DNA of 64,000 bases from Deroplatys truncata (taxonomy: Eukaryota > Arthropoda > Insecta > Mantodea > Mantidae). Under the pieces are notes generated by a model that worked only from the letters and a program-made list of their open reading frames with translations, did no database searches and had not been told where the DNA came from. Position numbers and translations under genes: made by a program. Shown here piece by piece: positions 45,956 to 58,184 of this stretch. The DNA lies in assembly GCA_030765065.1 (NCBI GenBank), contig CM060980.1:60620364-60684363 (forward strand). Direction: 5' to 3'. How positions within the stretch are numbered: the first letter of the stretch is position 1; every line of letters starts with the position of its first letter.

Positions 45956-46964
45956 TGTTGTTACTTAAGTAACAGTTACCTTGGGGATGATTTTGTGTGT
46001 CGTGTAATAGCCCAATAACAAGCGAAATTTATTTTGAAACTTATCTTAATGCATGTAGAACTGTAATATGTATTACAAAATATTCATTCGTTCTTATTTT
46101 ATTACATAAAAGGCTCTTCATTAAAGGGCCCTATTCTGCATATCGCACGAACTAATCCAATGCTTTATATGCTAGTCTGTGCCTCCAAATTCACAAGGCA
46201 ATACTTCTCTACGAGTTATTTCCTTTGAGAACATGGAGCTTAAAGTTTTAAATCAAGCAGAGCTCCGTAGGAAACTGAAAATCCGACACTAAAGTGAGAA
46301 GATATCTCCGTGCAAACCTATTGTTGTAAAATCTACTTACTATTGCTGCTGCATTTATAGCTGAACACGTCCTTACCTTCCTTCATCTATATCTCACTCC
46401 TCCTTCCCCTCCATATCCGCTGCCTTGTCTTCCAGTTTTACTGCTCCTGGAAGTCATTAGCTCCAGGATGGCAGGGAAAGAAAGACGAAGCAGTACCGGA
46501 GGAAGGACCTGGGAATTTGAACATGACGCGTAGACGTACACCCAAACTAGCGGTTTTGTGGGCAAGGAACCCAAAGCCTAATCTGGCAAACAAACAACCA
46601 CACTACATGTAAATGAACAACCACTAGATGAATTTCCGAGGAAATGTATGGAATATCTTCAGCTTAACCAGTCATTAGAGGGATCCAAGAACAGTTACTG
46701 ACATCGATAACAGTAGCGACCTGCACGGTTAGTGAACGTAACTTTTATTTTAAAGCATTTTCCCATTTGAACACATTAATCAATGCAGAAAATAAACGTA
46801 AAACGTAAATACGAGTACTATTCACTATAGGATGCAGCAAAATGTATATTTGTATTTAGTGAAGATCTGAAAATAATGTTTACTTAAAAGCAATTTCGAC
46901 TAAGTAATTTCTTCCTGTACCTATAAATTAAAAAAAGTCTTATTATTACATTGATTTTACTTTA
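45956..46964. other. Unassigned DNA
   Basis: A GC-richer patch at 46380-46560 has a faint B-box-like TGTTCAAATTCCC on the minus strand and might be a SINE. Nothing firm. Confidence 0.4.
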
Positions 46965-47045
46965 TCTGCCGACTATCGTTTACTTTGATATAATTTATAC
47001 AAACTATCTACTCTTACGAAAGCTTATTTTTGTATATAATGCATT

Positions 47046-47550
47046 GAGGTGACGAGGTGGCGCCGTGTTAACGTGTGCCACTCGCATTTAGGAGGTCCCG
47101 GGTTCCATCCTCGGCGACCGTCCACTCTGACTCATGATTTTACGTGGTTTCCCAGGGTCGGTAAGCGAATGCTGGGGTGGTTTCTTCTCTACCACGATTT
47201 CCGAAAGTTTCCCTTTCATTCAGTTTCCTTCTCATTTTTCAGGTGTGTTCTAAGTTTCGTGGTCATGGTGGTGCCGGGCAGATGACGCGGATGCATGCTC
47301 AATGAAAAGAGGGTGTAGACATCAGAGAGCTGTCTGATTGATGGGTCGTTCATTGCCCTCCCTCGGCAGCTCCAACAGTGGGACGGGTATGCAAGCTTGG
47401 AAGTGTTACGGAATGCTGCGCTCTCTGTGGCCTATCTGCCTCCTGTGGTTCTTTCACCTCATCCCTTCCTACTCTTGCGGCGGTAGCCGCAATACATCTG
47501 TGCAGGTCACAGTGCGCGAAGTCACCTTTGAGTCACCTATACCTATTTAC
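47046..47550 (+). mobile_element. SINE S3 inserted in family A
   Basis: TGCATT lies on both sides (47040-47045 and 47551-47556). The head reads GGCGCCGTGTTAACG and GGGTTCCATCCTCGG, then TTTTACGTGGTTTCCCAGGG. The body is about 400 bases and matches the reverse copy at 41590-41730. Confidence 0.8.
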
Positions 47551-47773
47551 TGCATTATAATCGTGATAAACTTTTGCACAAATAAGTTTCATTACACAGT
47601 TCGTAGTAGGTAGAAGGAAAAATGAGTAAATGGAATAGAGAGTCAGATGTTTAAAACCCGGTTCGCTATATGCTGGCCTAGAAAATCCATACTCTTTCCA
47701 CATCGTAAGAAACAGCTGAAAAGCGAAAACACTTTAAGAGAAGGTGACAAAGTATTGAAAAATTCAAACCAAT

Positions 47774-49518
47774 TGTAGCGGGAAAGCGTTGTGCTAATTT
47801 CACGGGTGTCAGGGTTTTTGTAGGTGAGGCAAATTAAAATACAGTGCATTTCCCTTAAGAATGCGGTTTATTATCCAATATATATTTCTGGACAGCTAGC
47901 TTTTGCCATTATATCAATTCCCACCATTAGAATAAATTAGGAGCCTAAACTAACTGCACACGCTTCACACCAAATGCACACAGGTGCATTTGTCGTCCAG
48001 AGATTAACACTGTATGTGATAGGAGAGAGTGAAAATCTGTGGCTTTCTTCCCCTTTTATACCTAAACCTAGTGACGCTTACCTCCGCGCCACAAAATGTA
48101 ACGACGTTTCTAATTGGTCCTCAGTCCGCGTTACCTTATTATGTATGAGAATATTCTGCTTCAAAAGATTTCGCATACGCGTCCTCGTGACGCGTCAGGA
48201 AGCAGATTCAATATCTCTGTCTCTTTCCTTTCTCTCTTGAGGAAGTATTTTTAACACTTGAATTATATAATATGTAAATTCAACAGCAGCCCGCCTTGAA
48301 ACAATATTATGTAATAATTTATAAAAATGTATGTAATATTCATTGTATATGCTTATTTGTATTGTAAACATGTTCAATAATGGTATGTGAAGACATTATG
48401 TAATTTAATAATATAAGAGCTGTGAGAATAATAAGTTTAACGTTGTTAACAATGAGGTAACCTTGAGGCAATAATGAGTTTGAGAGTTTAAATACTGATC
48501 ATGATTACAGCAACGATAATGTAAATTCTGTGACAGTTTAAAAATAGCCAATCAACAGCTAGAAAAGACTTTAGTAAAATGCAGGTATTCTATTGGAATA
48601 GGATTAGCCAATCAGAGACTTGAAATACAAACGTTTACGGGTTTGTACGGTTGAAATATGTTCAGTTGCCTGCAGATCTTGGTAGTGACCGGATGGAAGA
48701 TATGTTCTCTAAAGAAATATTACGTATTCGTGTGAAACGAAATTTAAGTAGACACATTAACAAAGTGCAAGTATTAAATTAAAGAATCTCACAGCTCTTA
48801 ATATATCAGTGTAGTGCTATTTATTTTGTGCCAAGGATAAATAAAAAGAAGTGAATTTAAGCTTAAAATCTGTGTAAGCCTACATTCTTGTCGCACCACA
48901 CCCTGTCTAAGAGATACGTGACTCTAAAACAATACTGAATCAGCCGAGGCAAAAACAAACATAAATACTATTTATAGAAGCAGTTTAATAACGAAGTTAA
49001 TAAATATTTTTTAAACTTGGAGCGTAACAACAAAAATAAATCTTCAAATTAGCTTTTCATACGTAGCAGCATATTACGTAACAAACAATACTACTTCAAA
49101 TTAACGCCCAAAGCGTGGTGCAAACTTCAACTTAATTATCTACTTCAAGTTGGCACCCATACGTGGGGCAAAAATAACAACTTCAAGTTGGTTCCCATAC
49201 GTGGGGCATATCATCTTCACTCTCTGTCACTTTCTATTTCTCCTAACTGCTACCAGTTCCCTGCCCATTAGCTTGGTGAAAGGTGGGCTCTACCTAGAAT
49301 TATCCTTTACCTGGAATTAGCTAGCTCGCCTGTTCCTTACTTATCTAAGTTACAATCTGCTTTTGAACAATTATTGGTTGTTAAATGTTCTAATATATTT
49401 CTTGGTAGAATTATATTATTATGTAAAATTCTTGTTTAATATTGATTTATATGTTTATGTGAATATTATATATATTATATATATGGGTGTGTGTGTGTGT
49501 GGTATATCCCCTTTCGCA
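47774..49518 (+). mobile_element. Repeat C, copy 2, inserted in family A and holding an LTR
   Basis: It begins TGTAGCGGGAAAGCG after AAACCAAT and ends near CCCCTTTCG/CA before ATAATAATGG, at a place where A copies read AAACAATTAATAACGG. CAAT may be the target duplication, but the exact end is uncertain by a few bases. Its sequence matches C1 at 26975-27840 once 48238-49219 is left out. Confidence 0.7.
48238..49219 (+). mobile_element. Solo LTR, family B copy 3, inserted in repeat C (fossil)
   Basis: It starts TGAGGAAGTATTTTTAACAC and ends ATCATCTTCA, with CTCT directly on both sides (48234-48237 and 49220-49223). The unfilled version of the site is C1 at about 27505-27530 (TCTCTTTCC..CTGTCTCTTTC). 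Near the right end, the word GTTGGxxCCCATACGTGGGG occurs twice in tandem. No internal region is present, so it is a solo LTR. Confidence 0.85.
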
Positions 49519-50083
49519 ATAATAATGGATATATTGGTAATGACTGATGCCAAAAAAGAGTTGTTTGAAATAAATTGTGTGTTTTAAAGAGATCTACATT
49601 TTTTGTGTGGTATGTTTTTATCCATCTTTTATGATCTACCAGTTATACAAAATTATACAAAATTCCTTCCGAATGAAGAGAGCCTGTTCAGCTATTCCTA
49701 GAAAACTCTAGATATAAATTTTCTATGTCATGAAAATGTCTTAAACTTAGGGTATTTTAATCAAATTCGTTGGAGCATTTTGAGAATACCAAAAATTTCA
49801 AAAAGTCTTCCATATAAAGGATAGTCTGGAATAGGGGGATTTTCATGAATCTTTGTGGCGAAACTCTGGAAGATACTGAACTTAAATGCCAAGTTTGGTA
49901 TTTATCGGGCATTTTATTTTGGGGTTAAGCTGTTCTCAGACACACGGACCTTATTCTAAAAATACTGTGTTTTGAAACACGCCCTCAAAACATGTATTTC
50001 CGATGTATTCTTGACATAGAGTTTTTGGATGGAATGAAATGTTTCCTCTGGCCTACTATACGTAGGGGGTTCAGAAAGTGGAT

Positions 50084-51576
50084 GATTATTTTTGTAAATA
50101 CTTTTCACACATAAATATTTATCAAACATTTTATGAATATAGTAGTGAAGGTAGTAATGTCTGTATTGGTTGAAGCATAATCGACTGCTTCATGCGCTCT
50201 AGCCAATCAACACCGCGACACTATAGGGTATACGCTTGAACTGTTTATAGGATTAGGAGGGATACGAATATTTTTCTTATTGGAGGCATATCAAGGTTGA
50301 AGCACGGTGAAGCCACGGTACCATTCTACAGGGAACTCCGTTCCACCGCTGGGTGTCATACTACTTCATACTTGGTTCAAAATTGTCATTTTTCCCGTTA
50401 GTTGCTTGTTATGATAGTGAAATGTTGGTTGCTACCCAAATTTGCCACAGCTTATTCTTAGCGTTGACCTTCACATCTCTGGTGTATTCACTGGTGTTTC
50501 AGCCAGGCGAGGGGTGAGATTATGACCCCGGATTGAGTGGGCGTGCTACCTAAAGTGAAAAACAGATTTTTTATAAACAGAACAGCGTTACTGTTTAGAG
50601 TCTTCCATGTGCAATTATCCTACTTGAACAGGAGTATCTATAACAGTAGTAGACGTAGAGTACTCATGTCCGCTGAGGTGTGATGTTAATCTTAATTTAA
50701 AATATCACGAACTGTGTAGCAGAGTGAGTGAGATAGTGAAAGAGAGAGCGCACACACACACACACCGGTTACTTATCCCCATCAGGTGTAGGCTCTGTAA
50801 GAGCCACTCCCTTTGTAGTAACTGCCCAACGATATATTTAGAGGTTTTAAGCCAAGTATGGCATTACTTGACCCCACGTGTCACCGCGTGTCGAGCGACC
50901 TTAAACCCTTCCCTTCTCGTCTGCTGTTTGGAACACACAGTAGTCTTCTAACCCAGTGGCAGGACACTGCTGTGCGCAATTAAAAGATGCAAACCATAAG
51001 AGTTGGTTGAACATTTGGAGAACAATGGGCCCTCTGATATTTTGTAGCACACAAAGATGTTGCAGTGTACTTACACACACACACACACACACACACTTAC
51101 ACACACGTATCTATACATTTATTACCAAATTCAACTTCCACCAACTAGAGGCTTCGATAAACAAAGCAAACTAAGCACATGCACAATTTAAATACACAAT
51201 TCAATTGTATACAATACTAACAATGGTTAACAAACACTACCTGAAAATAATTATAATCTACATATATGGCTCTGATTTAAAATAAACAAATTTGCGAATA
51301 GGAATAAATTTGTTTGCATATCATACAAATGACTTTTCAATGTAGCTAGTGACCCTTCAATAACACTGAGTGCCACTGCTTTAATAAATTAAATAATATA
51401 AAAAGTATGGAATAGTACCCCTGGCTCCAATTACTAAGTCAACTGAAGCAAGATGGTATTCATTTACTGTAAAAGCTGTAAACTTCCCCTGCAAGTTTAT
51501 CAGCGATATTACATGTATAGGTGGTTCTTCAGTTCGATAAGAACCCTGAGATACTTGAGTTTTAAACTTTATTATA

Positions 51577-51614
<38 letters not shown>

Positions 51615-52651
51615 GCAATTAATTTTGTTTTATCATTTAAGGTGAACCTTGCATTTTAATAAGTATGCATTTATACCTTTTCAAAACTAAGAAGAGCATT
51701 ACGCCACTATCCCGGTGGCTACGTTACGTCACAGTATCCCTCTACGGCCCATCCTCCAGGATGTGACACGCGGCTCGCCCATACCTTTTTCAAGTATAGA
51801 CGCCTTTGTGACTATGTTAATACCGTCATATGTGTCGCTTCATGTCTAACACAGTGGTCTGGTGCCACTGGTTAATTCTGCTCTCAGTAAAAGAAAGAAA
51901 AAGTTAGTAAAAAGTACCAGAAAAATTTGATACAACGGTATATTCGGACTCGTAACAGGGTTAATATGCAACTGCCAGCTGTAAACTCAAACTAGGATTA
52001 GCAGGAATTGAATAATATGAGACAAATTTCCAACATCTAAGGGTTAACCGGTCATGGAATAAAACCTCTAGCATATTAAATTAATGAGCAGCGTGATAAC
52101 AATATGCTTTTTATTGCTGTCTAAGGTTTTCAACTTTTGCAAACACAAACATTATACGTACACACACATATGCCTACATATATACACACATATATATATG
52201 TATATATATATACCGAATTTATGATTATCTTCTAACGTTTCTTATTTATTTCCCATCATAGCAGAAACGCAGTTCTGCTTGTGTTATCGCTTTAAATTTC
52301 AAGCAACCTTCCCCATGCCACCTCTCTTTCTCTCTCTCGTTTATGTGCGTTTTCAAACATCATAACAGTTTTTATAGAACATGTGAAAGGATGTGAGAAA
52401 TAAAGATACAAATAAAGAAAGAGATTTGAATTCATTACACATGAAACACTTTAAATGTTTGTTTTGCGAAATATAACACATGGGATTTTCCAAAGAGCAA
52501 GTACTTCAGTGAAAACCTAGCCTTCACCATTCTTCTCCAACAATTCTTTTTAATTGCTCCCTTTATACGCTGCCTTTAACTGAAGTGGTCATCGGCGACC
52601 TTTTACCTTTGGAACATATTGCCCGTCAACAATGGTTTTAATTCCTATAGC
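50084..52651. other. Unassigned DNA with (CA)n, (AAT)n and (TA)n tracts
   Basis: (CA)n at 50751-50763 and 51069-51093, (AAT)n at 51575-51612, and mixed CA/TA at 52150-52215 are the only simple features. No gene is recognised. Confidence 0.5.
51575..51612. repeat. (AAT)n microsatellite
   Basis: About twelve perfect AAT units. Confidence 0.9.
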
Positions 52652-52850
52652 GTTGTCATGGGATTTCTACTTTTCCTTTGGGTTTTATACACCACATCAC
52701 AAACACATTCTCAGTCATACTTCCAGACTCTGGGCATGATAGGGAATAATCTTGGATAGCGAAAGTTTCCCATCCCCAGCTGGGAATCGAACCCGGAACC
52801 CCTCCACAGCAGACAGGTGCTCTACCTACTGAGCTACGAGGCCCAGTGAG
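52652..52850 (-). mobile_element. SINE S5, copy 2, tRNA-Ala/other-like head
   Basis: On the minus strand the head is nearly a tRNA: TCGTAGCTCAGTAGGTAGAG (A box) and CGGGTTCGATTCCCAG (B box and T-arm). The sequence that should pair with the 5' acceptor arm does not, and the body continues as in copy 1, so it is a SINE and not a tRNA gene. Confidence 0.75.
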
Positions 52851-54384
52851 TAAAGAAATAAGGAGGAAATTAGTAAAATAGTTTCTTTGAATTACATAGT
52901 GCGAGAAATTTGACGTGTCGACATTTGAAATGTGAATTTACAGAAGTATGAAGCACTTGAGTAGAAGGAACAAATAAGTTTAAATAGAAGGAATGGGTGA
53001 TGCAAAAACTAATCAACAGGTGAAACAAAATGACGCAATATTGAATGAGGGGAAACTGCTTGCTAAAGGATGATCTGGAACCAATTTTATGGGTAGAGAA
53101 ACATGTCATATGCAGAGTAGACTAGGAAAATGGAAAAGAGGGAAGAATGGACAGGCTGGGTTTGCAATGAAGGATCTGCCCTTGGACGGAAAACTTGGAC
53201 TGGCTGATTCTATTAATTTCTACCAGCCCATAAATACAAGTTTCTGTAATTTGTGGGATTTGATCGTAGTTTTCTCGGTTTTAGATAATGCGGAATTAAT
53301 ATTAATATGTATTATCTTCTTTGTTAGCTTTATAACAAACAGACTTGCAACAAACATTTAAAAATCATACATTTTTCAGGTATTTCATACTATATACTAA
53401 TAAATAGGAAACTATTAATCATATCTATTAGTACAGTTTAGATGACAACGCTAAAGAATAGATTTAAGACCAGCATACAAAAGAAAGTCTGTTGAAAGCT
53501 GAAAACACAGGTGTATGATTAAATCTTAAATTAAATTTATAAGGAAAAGAAAATATCTCATGCTTCCGTTACCACTTCCACTGACGCAGGAAATAAAAAT
53601 TATACAAAACGACAAACATTTTACAAGGGCTTGCAGAATCCAAATGCGGATGAACTGCGGTGAAAAGAGTAACGGTGATAAAATATAAAGAACTTCTAAA
53701 GTTTAGAGTAATTCAGAGAGATGCGAAATGATATCTTGAATTATGAAAGCGGAATCTCTGCCAGGTACCTAGTTAAACGTGTAAGACATTAAAACGCAAA
53801 GTCTTGGGAGAGATGAGAGGGGGAAGGGGGCCAAGAACGCGGGTCTTCCTCTCCCCGACCTCCGTTCCCTTCATCACATTCTATACTAACAATACAGCTT
53901 CCTTAGAACGAAAATCTCTAATGCAAATTATTCCTTCACGGTTCTGAGGCCACGGTTAACATTTTAGCACTTTAGACTTCACTTGGAAAGAAGAAAGGCC
54001 ATCCCGCCAAGTATAGTAAGCTATATCTACTTGTGCGCCGTTACGACTTCCGACCATCCCCCCTCCCATTCTGTGTCACCGCCGACCCCTCCTCCTTTCT
54101 CTTTCAAGTAAAAAATAAGAGAACATAAAAGAAAAACACTAGAGGAGCAAGAAATAAACACAATATACAATAATTCTCAAAGGCGACTCCTTTATTTTAA
54201 ACTTTATTATTATTACCTTTAAGATTTCCTATTAAAGCTGTACATGGGGATAAGAAATACAATGTGCCACAAAGTATAGTGCGTTAAGTTAACAGTATAT
54301 ATAATTTGAAACTTTACATGAATTTATGTTAATCCTGGGAGTACCGACTAAGAGTAGTATACCAATCGAACTCCTCAGTCTCTA
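52851..54384. other. Unassigned DNA
   Basis: No gene or repeat is recognised. A purine-rich then C-rich patch lies at 53810-54100. Confidence 0.45.
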
Positions 54385-54832
54385 AAATTATTTTGTTCTG
54401 TTCGTTGTGCCATTGCAAAATATGCGTCAATTTAAGTCAAATGTCTGTTTTAAGTACATAGCCACCTACATTCTTTGCAATCAAACAGAAGAAAGTGTTT
54501 ATTTACCACTGATAAGTTGATCACGGCGATGGTAACCATGTTACCAAATATTTATCCGCTAAAATGAAGATGGTACCACATGCTTAAAACTAAATATGCT
54601 CTTAAAACTAAATTATTTTGTTCTGTTCGTTGTGTCACTGCAAAATATGCGTCAATTTAAGTCAAATGTCTGTTTTAAGTACATAGCCACCTACATTTTT
54701 TGCAATCAAACAGAAGAAAGTGTTTATTTATCACTGATAAGTTGATCACGGCGATGGTAACCAAGTCACCAAATGTTTATCCCCTAAAAGGTAGATAGTG
54801 TCACCTAAAACTAAATATGCACTTAAACCTAA
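54385..54832. repeat. Tandem duplication, about 225-bp unit
   Basis: AAATTATTTTGTTCTGTTCG opens both units (54385 and 54610), and the two units differ at only a few places (for example TTCTTTGC and TTTTTTGC). Unit 1 holds the palindrome GGTAACCATGTTACC, partly lost in unit 2. A diverged third unit seems to surround the TIR element that follows (ACCACTATTAGATCA at 54971 and GTCGGCTAAAAAGAAGACGG at about 55224). Confidence 0.85.
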
Positions 54833-54998
54833 ATTATGCTGGAAAGGTAGAATAAGATTCGTATTTTTCCCAGTAAACCTCAGGGAGATCTCAAATTGTA
54901 TTGAGATGACATACCCCGATGGCGACTTACATACATTGTAAGTACTTAAGTGCCGGGCTTTATAGTTTCAACCACTATTAGATCAATTAACGGAATTA

Positions 54999-55201
54999 AT
55001 TGTTCTTTCACACAAGCCGTGTGTTGACAGGGTTGGAGAATCAGTTGGAGAATTTAATGTCGTGTCGGCATGTTGCCATGGTAACTCAGTGGTTAGAGCA
55101 ACCGGACGGAGATCTGGAGATCCGTGGTTCAAATCCCGGCTATGTCATTGAATCTTTCAGTCATCTGATTCTACAACACACGGCTTGTGTGAAAGAACAA
55201 T
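54999..55201 (+). mobile_element. 203-bp TIR element enclosing a tRNA-like module
   Basis: The ends are perfect inverted repeats of 28 bases (54999-55026 and 55174-55201), starting ATTGTTCTTTCACACAAGCC. Between them, at about 55070-55150, is a tRNA-like module with A box TAACTCAGTGGTTAGAGC and B box GTGGTTCAAATCCCGG, correctly spaced. GAATT flanks both sides (with one extra A at the left), which may be a target duplication. A decayed second copy lies at 56984. It may be a MITE that took up a SINE head, or a Pol III-transcribed hairpin element; no transposase is present. Confidence 0.7.
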
Positions 55202-55835
55202 GAATTCCACTAAATTATGTTTGTCGGCTAAAAAGAAGACGGTGCCACAAGAAAAAAGGTGTTATATTGTTTTGTTCTACTCGTTGTGTTATATTGGTTT
55301 ATTCATTAATAAGTCATTGTTTAAGAGGAGGTGTAAAACGGCGTTGTATAGTGCTAAGGGATTCTTTAACAACAAGATACAGAATACGAATGATGGCTTT
55401 TTTAATATTCGTGAAAGATAGGCAAGTCCCTTAGAACGCAACACTATTCAAAATGGAAACTCTATTGCACGGTAGAAATTTACTCGCAGTATTGTGTTTA
55501 AGTTATGCACAATTATGTACATGAACAGTTACAGTCTTTAATTCGTAATTAAAGCTTCGATTAGCCAATAGAATGCATAGAATTCAGTGTGTAACAGTAA
55601 CACGAATTTCTCTATCCAACAGAACTTCATAGGTAGTTTACTGCCTGCTAAATTTAGTCATAATGATCTAATGACTAAAAACCAAAGTGCAAGAAACCAA
55701 AAGACAAGAGTTATGTTAGTAACACCATTGCAAATAGGCAATAAGTTCCAAAGGAAAGGCCGTCGATAAGACCAATGCAGTTAAAAGTGGGGTATAAGGA
55801 AAAAATATATATCTACATGGAAACATTGAGAAACG
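55202..55835. other. Unassigned DNA with part of the 225-bp unit
   Basis: 55209-55300 resembles the end and start of the tandem unit (TTTTGTTCTACTCGTTGTG). The rest is unassigned. Confidence 0.5.
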
Positions 55836-56662
55836 TGTTGTTGCTTGTCTGTATGGAAAGTCAATTTGAAGAAGTAGGAGTTGTATTGTAGTTCCTATGT
55901 TGGGTAGTAATTGCCGAAGTAAAACGTTTCCGGTAGCCTTCGCCCCAAGTTTAAGAATATTAAATTTGTATTTTTTGCTGTTTCTTTAAATATTATATAT
56001 TTATGTTCGCCTCGGCTGCGTCAGTATTAATTTGTAGAGACATGAACATCTTAACAGGGAGTGGTGCGGCTGAAGAATGTAGGATTACACAGATTATAAT
56101 TTTTACTTTACTCCATTTTTTCATCCTTTACACGATTTAAATAACACTTCACTAATATAAAGAGCTGTGAGATTATTTATTAATTACTTGTACTTTTTAA
56201 ACACCTAAACTATTTTTCGGCCAAACAATGAATACGTATTAAACTTCTCGAGGACGCGTCTCGCGTCCGGTTAGTTACGCTAGCAAGTGGCTTCTGAATT
56301 TGTAAATTTTGCTCCATTTCAGTTTCTGATTGACTAATCCCACTTCAATAGAATACTTTTATTTAACTTAAGCTTTTTTTCTGGTTGTTGATTGGCTATT
56401 TTATAAACTGTCTCAAAAATTACATTATTGTTTCCAAGAATTATCAGTAGCATTATTAAACTTTCTAATTCATTATTGCCTCAAGGTTACCTCATTGTTA
56501 CCTCATTGTTAGCACCTTTTAACCTATTATTCTCACAGCTCCTACATTATTAAATTACGTAATACATTCACATAACATTATTGAACATGTGCATAATAAT
56601 ATAAATTAATAAAATGACTGTTACATGCATTTTATATATTATATTATACATATACCTGGTAC
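55836..56662 (-). mobile_element. Solo LTR, family B copy 4 (fossil, one end missing)
   Basis: From TGTTGTTGCTTG this aligns with copies 1 and 2, including CCTCGGCTGCGTCAGTATTA, GAGCTGTGAGATT, TTGATTGGCTATTTTATAAA and TCACAGCTCCTACATTATTA. The block holding TGAGGCAG is missing, so no target duplication can be read. Confidence 0.7.
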
Positions 56663-56983
56663 ATTTGGTGCTACGTTTGTAATTTTGTTTTCTTTTAATT
56701 CACTCATTCTTTTTCGGTATTTTTTCTCTCCGTTATGTTAGTATGCAGTAACCACGCGTAGAATTTAGTGCTGTTATTTTTCTATAAGATTTCAGGAACC
56801 GGATAATCTTGTATGACAATGAACCACGACTGTTGTATTTTACTGTTTGACAATGAAAGTCCTACTTCTACTACACGTTTTAAAGTACGTGGGATACAAA
56901 GGAGTAGTCATCTCCCCATAAAACTTGTCTTCATAAAATGAACTCACTAGAAGAAAACCAAAGCGGATATGTTTGTTGATAGT

Positions 56984-57100
56984 TCTTTCACACTAGTCGT
57001 GAATAGGCACCTATTTGCCTACCGGCATAATAACTCATCACGGTAAGTTGAAGGTCCGTGGTTCGAATCACAGTTTAAATATTTCAGGTATGACTAAAAT
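56984..57100 (+). mobile_element. Second, decayed copy of the TIR/tRNA-like element
   Basis: TAGTTCTTTCACACTAGTCG matches the left TIR of the element at 54999, followed by ACCGGCATAATAACTCATC and GGTCCGTGGTTCGAATCAC, which match its tRNA-like module. The right TIR is not found. Confidence 0.55.
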
Positions 57101-57944
57101 TCCCAAAGGAAAGATTAATTTAGCAAAGGAAATCACGCAGCAAGTATCTGTGACTTGCATCACGGACGTCACAGAATCAAATTCTGTATATCGACCTATC
57201 TGACTGGGAGTTTTTCGTGGATGCCCCTCAGTTTCCAATTAAATACCGGATTGAAATTCATACCATGACCCAAGTTTCTACATAAAAAACAAAAAGGAAA
57301 TTCAAATTAAATGTATAGTACATATAGGCGACTACGCAACCAAAGCATTGACTTAATGTACGTCCTACCCACGATCGCAGAAGTTCACCTTCCAATTAAA
57401 TAAAAAAATAAACATAATGGCTCACGAAAATGACTATGCAACTGAAGCCATATAGTAGGAAGTTACTCAAGCAGATGATACCTGTAGGAAGGTGGCTATG
57501 TAATTTAACTTTAATATATGTGGCACACACTGAAAATAAGGAGGTTTTATTTTCTTTGAAAATCTAAACCTACAAGAGCGAAAATTTTGGTAAAATTATT
57601 ATATTACATGTGTTAAACGAGATACTATTTTCACCTAATTTCCTTCTTCCTGTGTTTTATGGTTTCCAAATTGTATTAAATTTCACGAAAATAAAACGGT
57701 TTTAACCAAAAATTGACAGAAAATTCACTATCTCAAACTTGTGGTACACAAAATCAAGAATAGTTGAAAACATTCTAATCAAAGAGTTAATAATTGAATG
57801 GTAAATTTATTGAAAATAATCTTGTATCTTTAAAAGACTTCCGAAATAAATATGATATTTAATGTTTGTACAACGATCCAGTGTTCGCTTCCAATGGAAT
57901 AAAAGTAACTACATTTACTTTTTACTTTTTTTACCACACTTTTT
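57101..57944. other. Unassigned AT-rich DNA
   Basis: No gene or repeat is recognised. Confidence 0.45.
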
Positions 57945-58184
57945 ACCACATAGCAGGTAGAGAACGTACTACTGCATTCTAACAAAAAATTTGATACCGA
58001 GAGTTTACCGAAAATGCATGCTTTGAAGTCCCCTAAATCCAAAAAGAGCATTATTAGACAAAGAACCGTGTGTGTGTGTATGTGACACATGTGTCTGAAC
58101 AGCATACCACAAAAACGAAAATTAGGATAAATACCAAACCTGGTATTTAGGTTCACTAACTTCCAAAGATCCAACATGAAGATT

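Larger units (their letters stand above)
46965..50083 (-). mobile_element. Family A repeat, copy 11, host of a nested stack
   Basis: Its own pieces are 46965-47045, 47557-47773 and 49519-50083. They read in the order of the uninterrupted copy at 10306-11132: ACTATCGTTTACT, AAACTTTTGCACAAATAAG, AACCCGGTTCGCTATATG, then ATAATGGATAT, TTGAAATAAATTGTGTG and the GGTTCAGAAAGT end. Only about 0.86 kb of these 3.1 kb is family A. Confidence 0.8.

Noticed and set aside
52776-52848. Near-perfect tRNA-like sequence on the minus strand
   Set aside because: The acceptor arm does not pair, and the sequence continues into a body shared with 45785-45955, so it is a SINE head.
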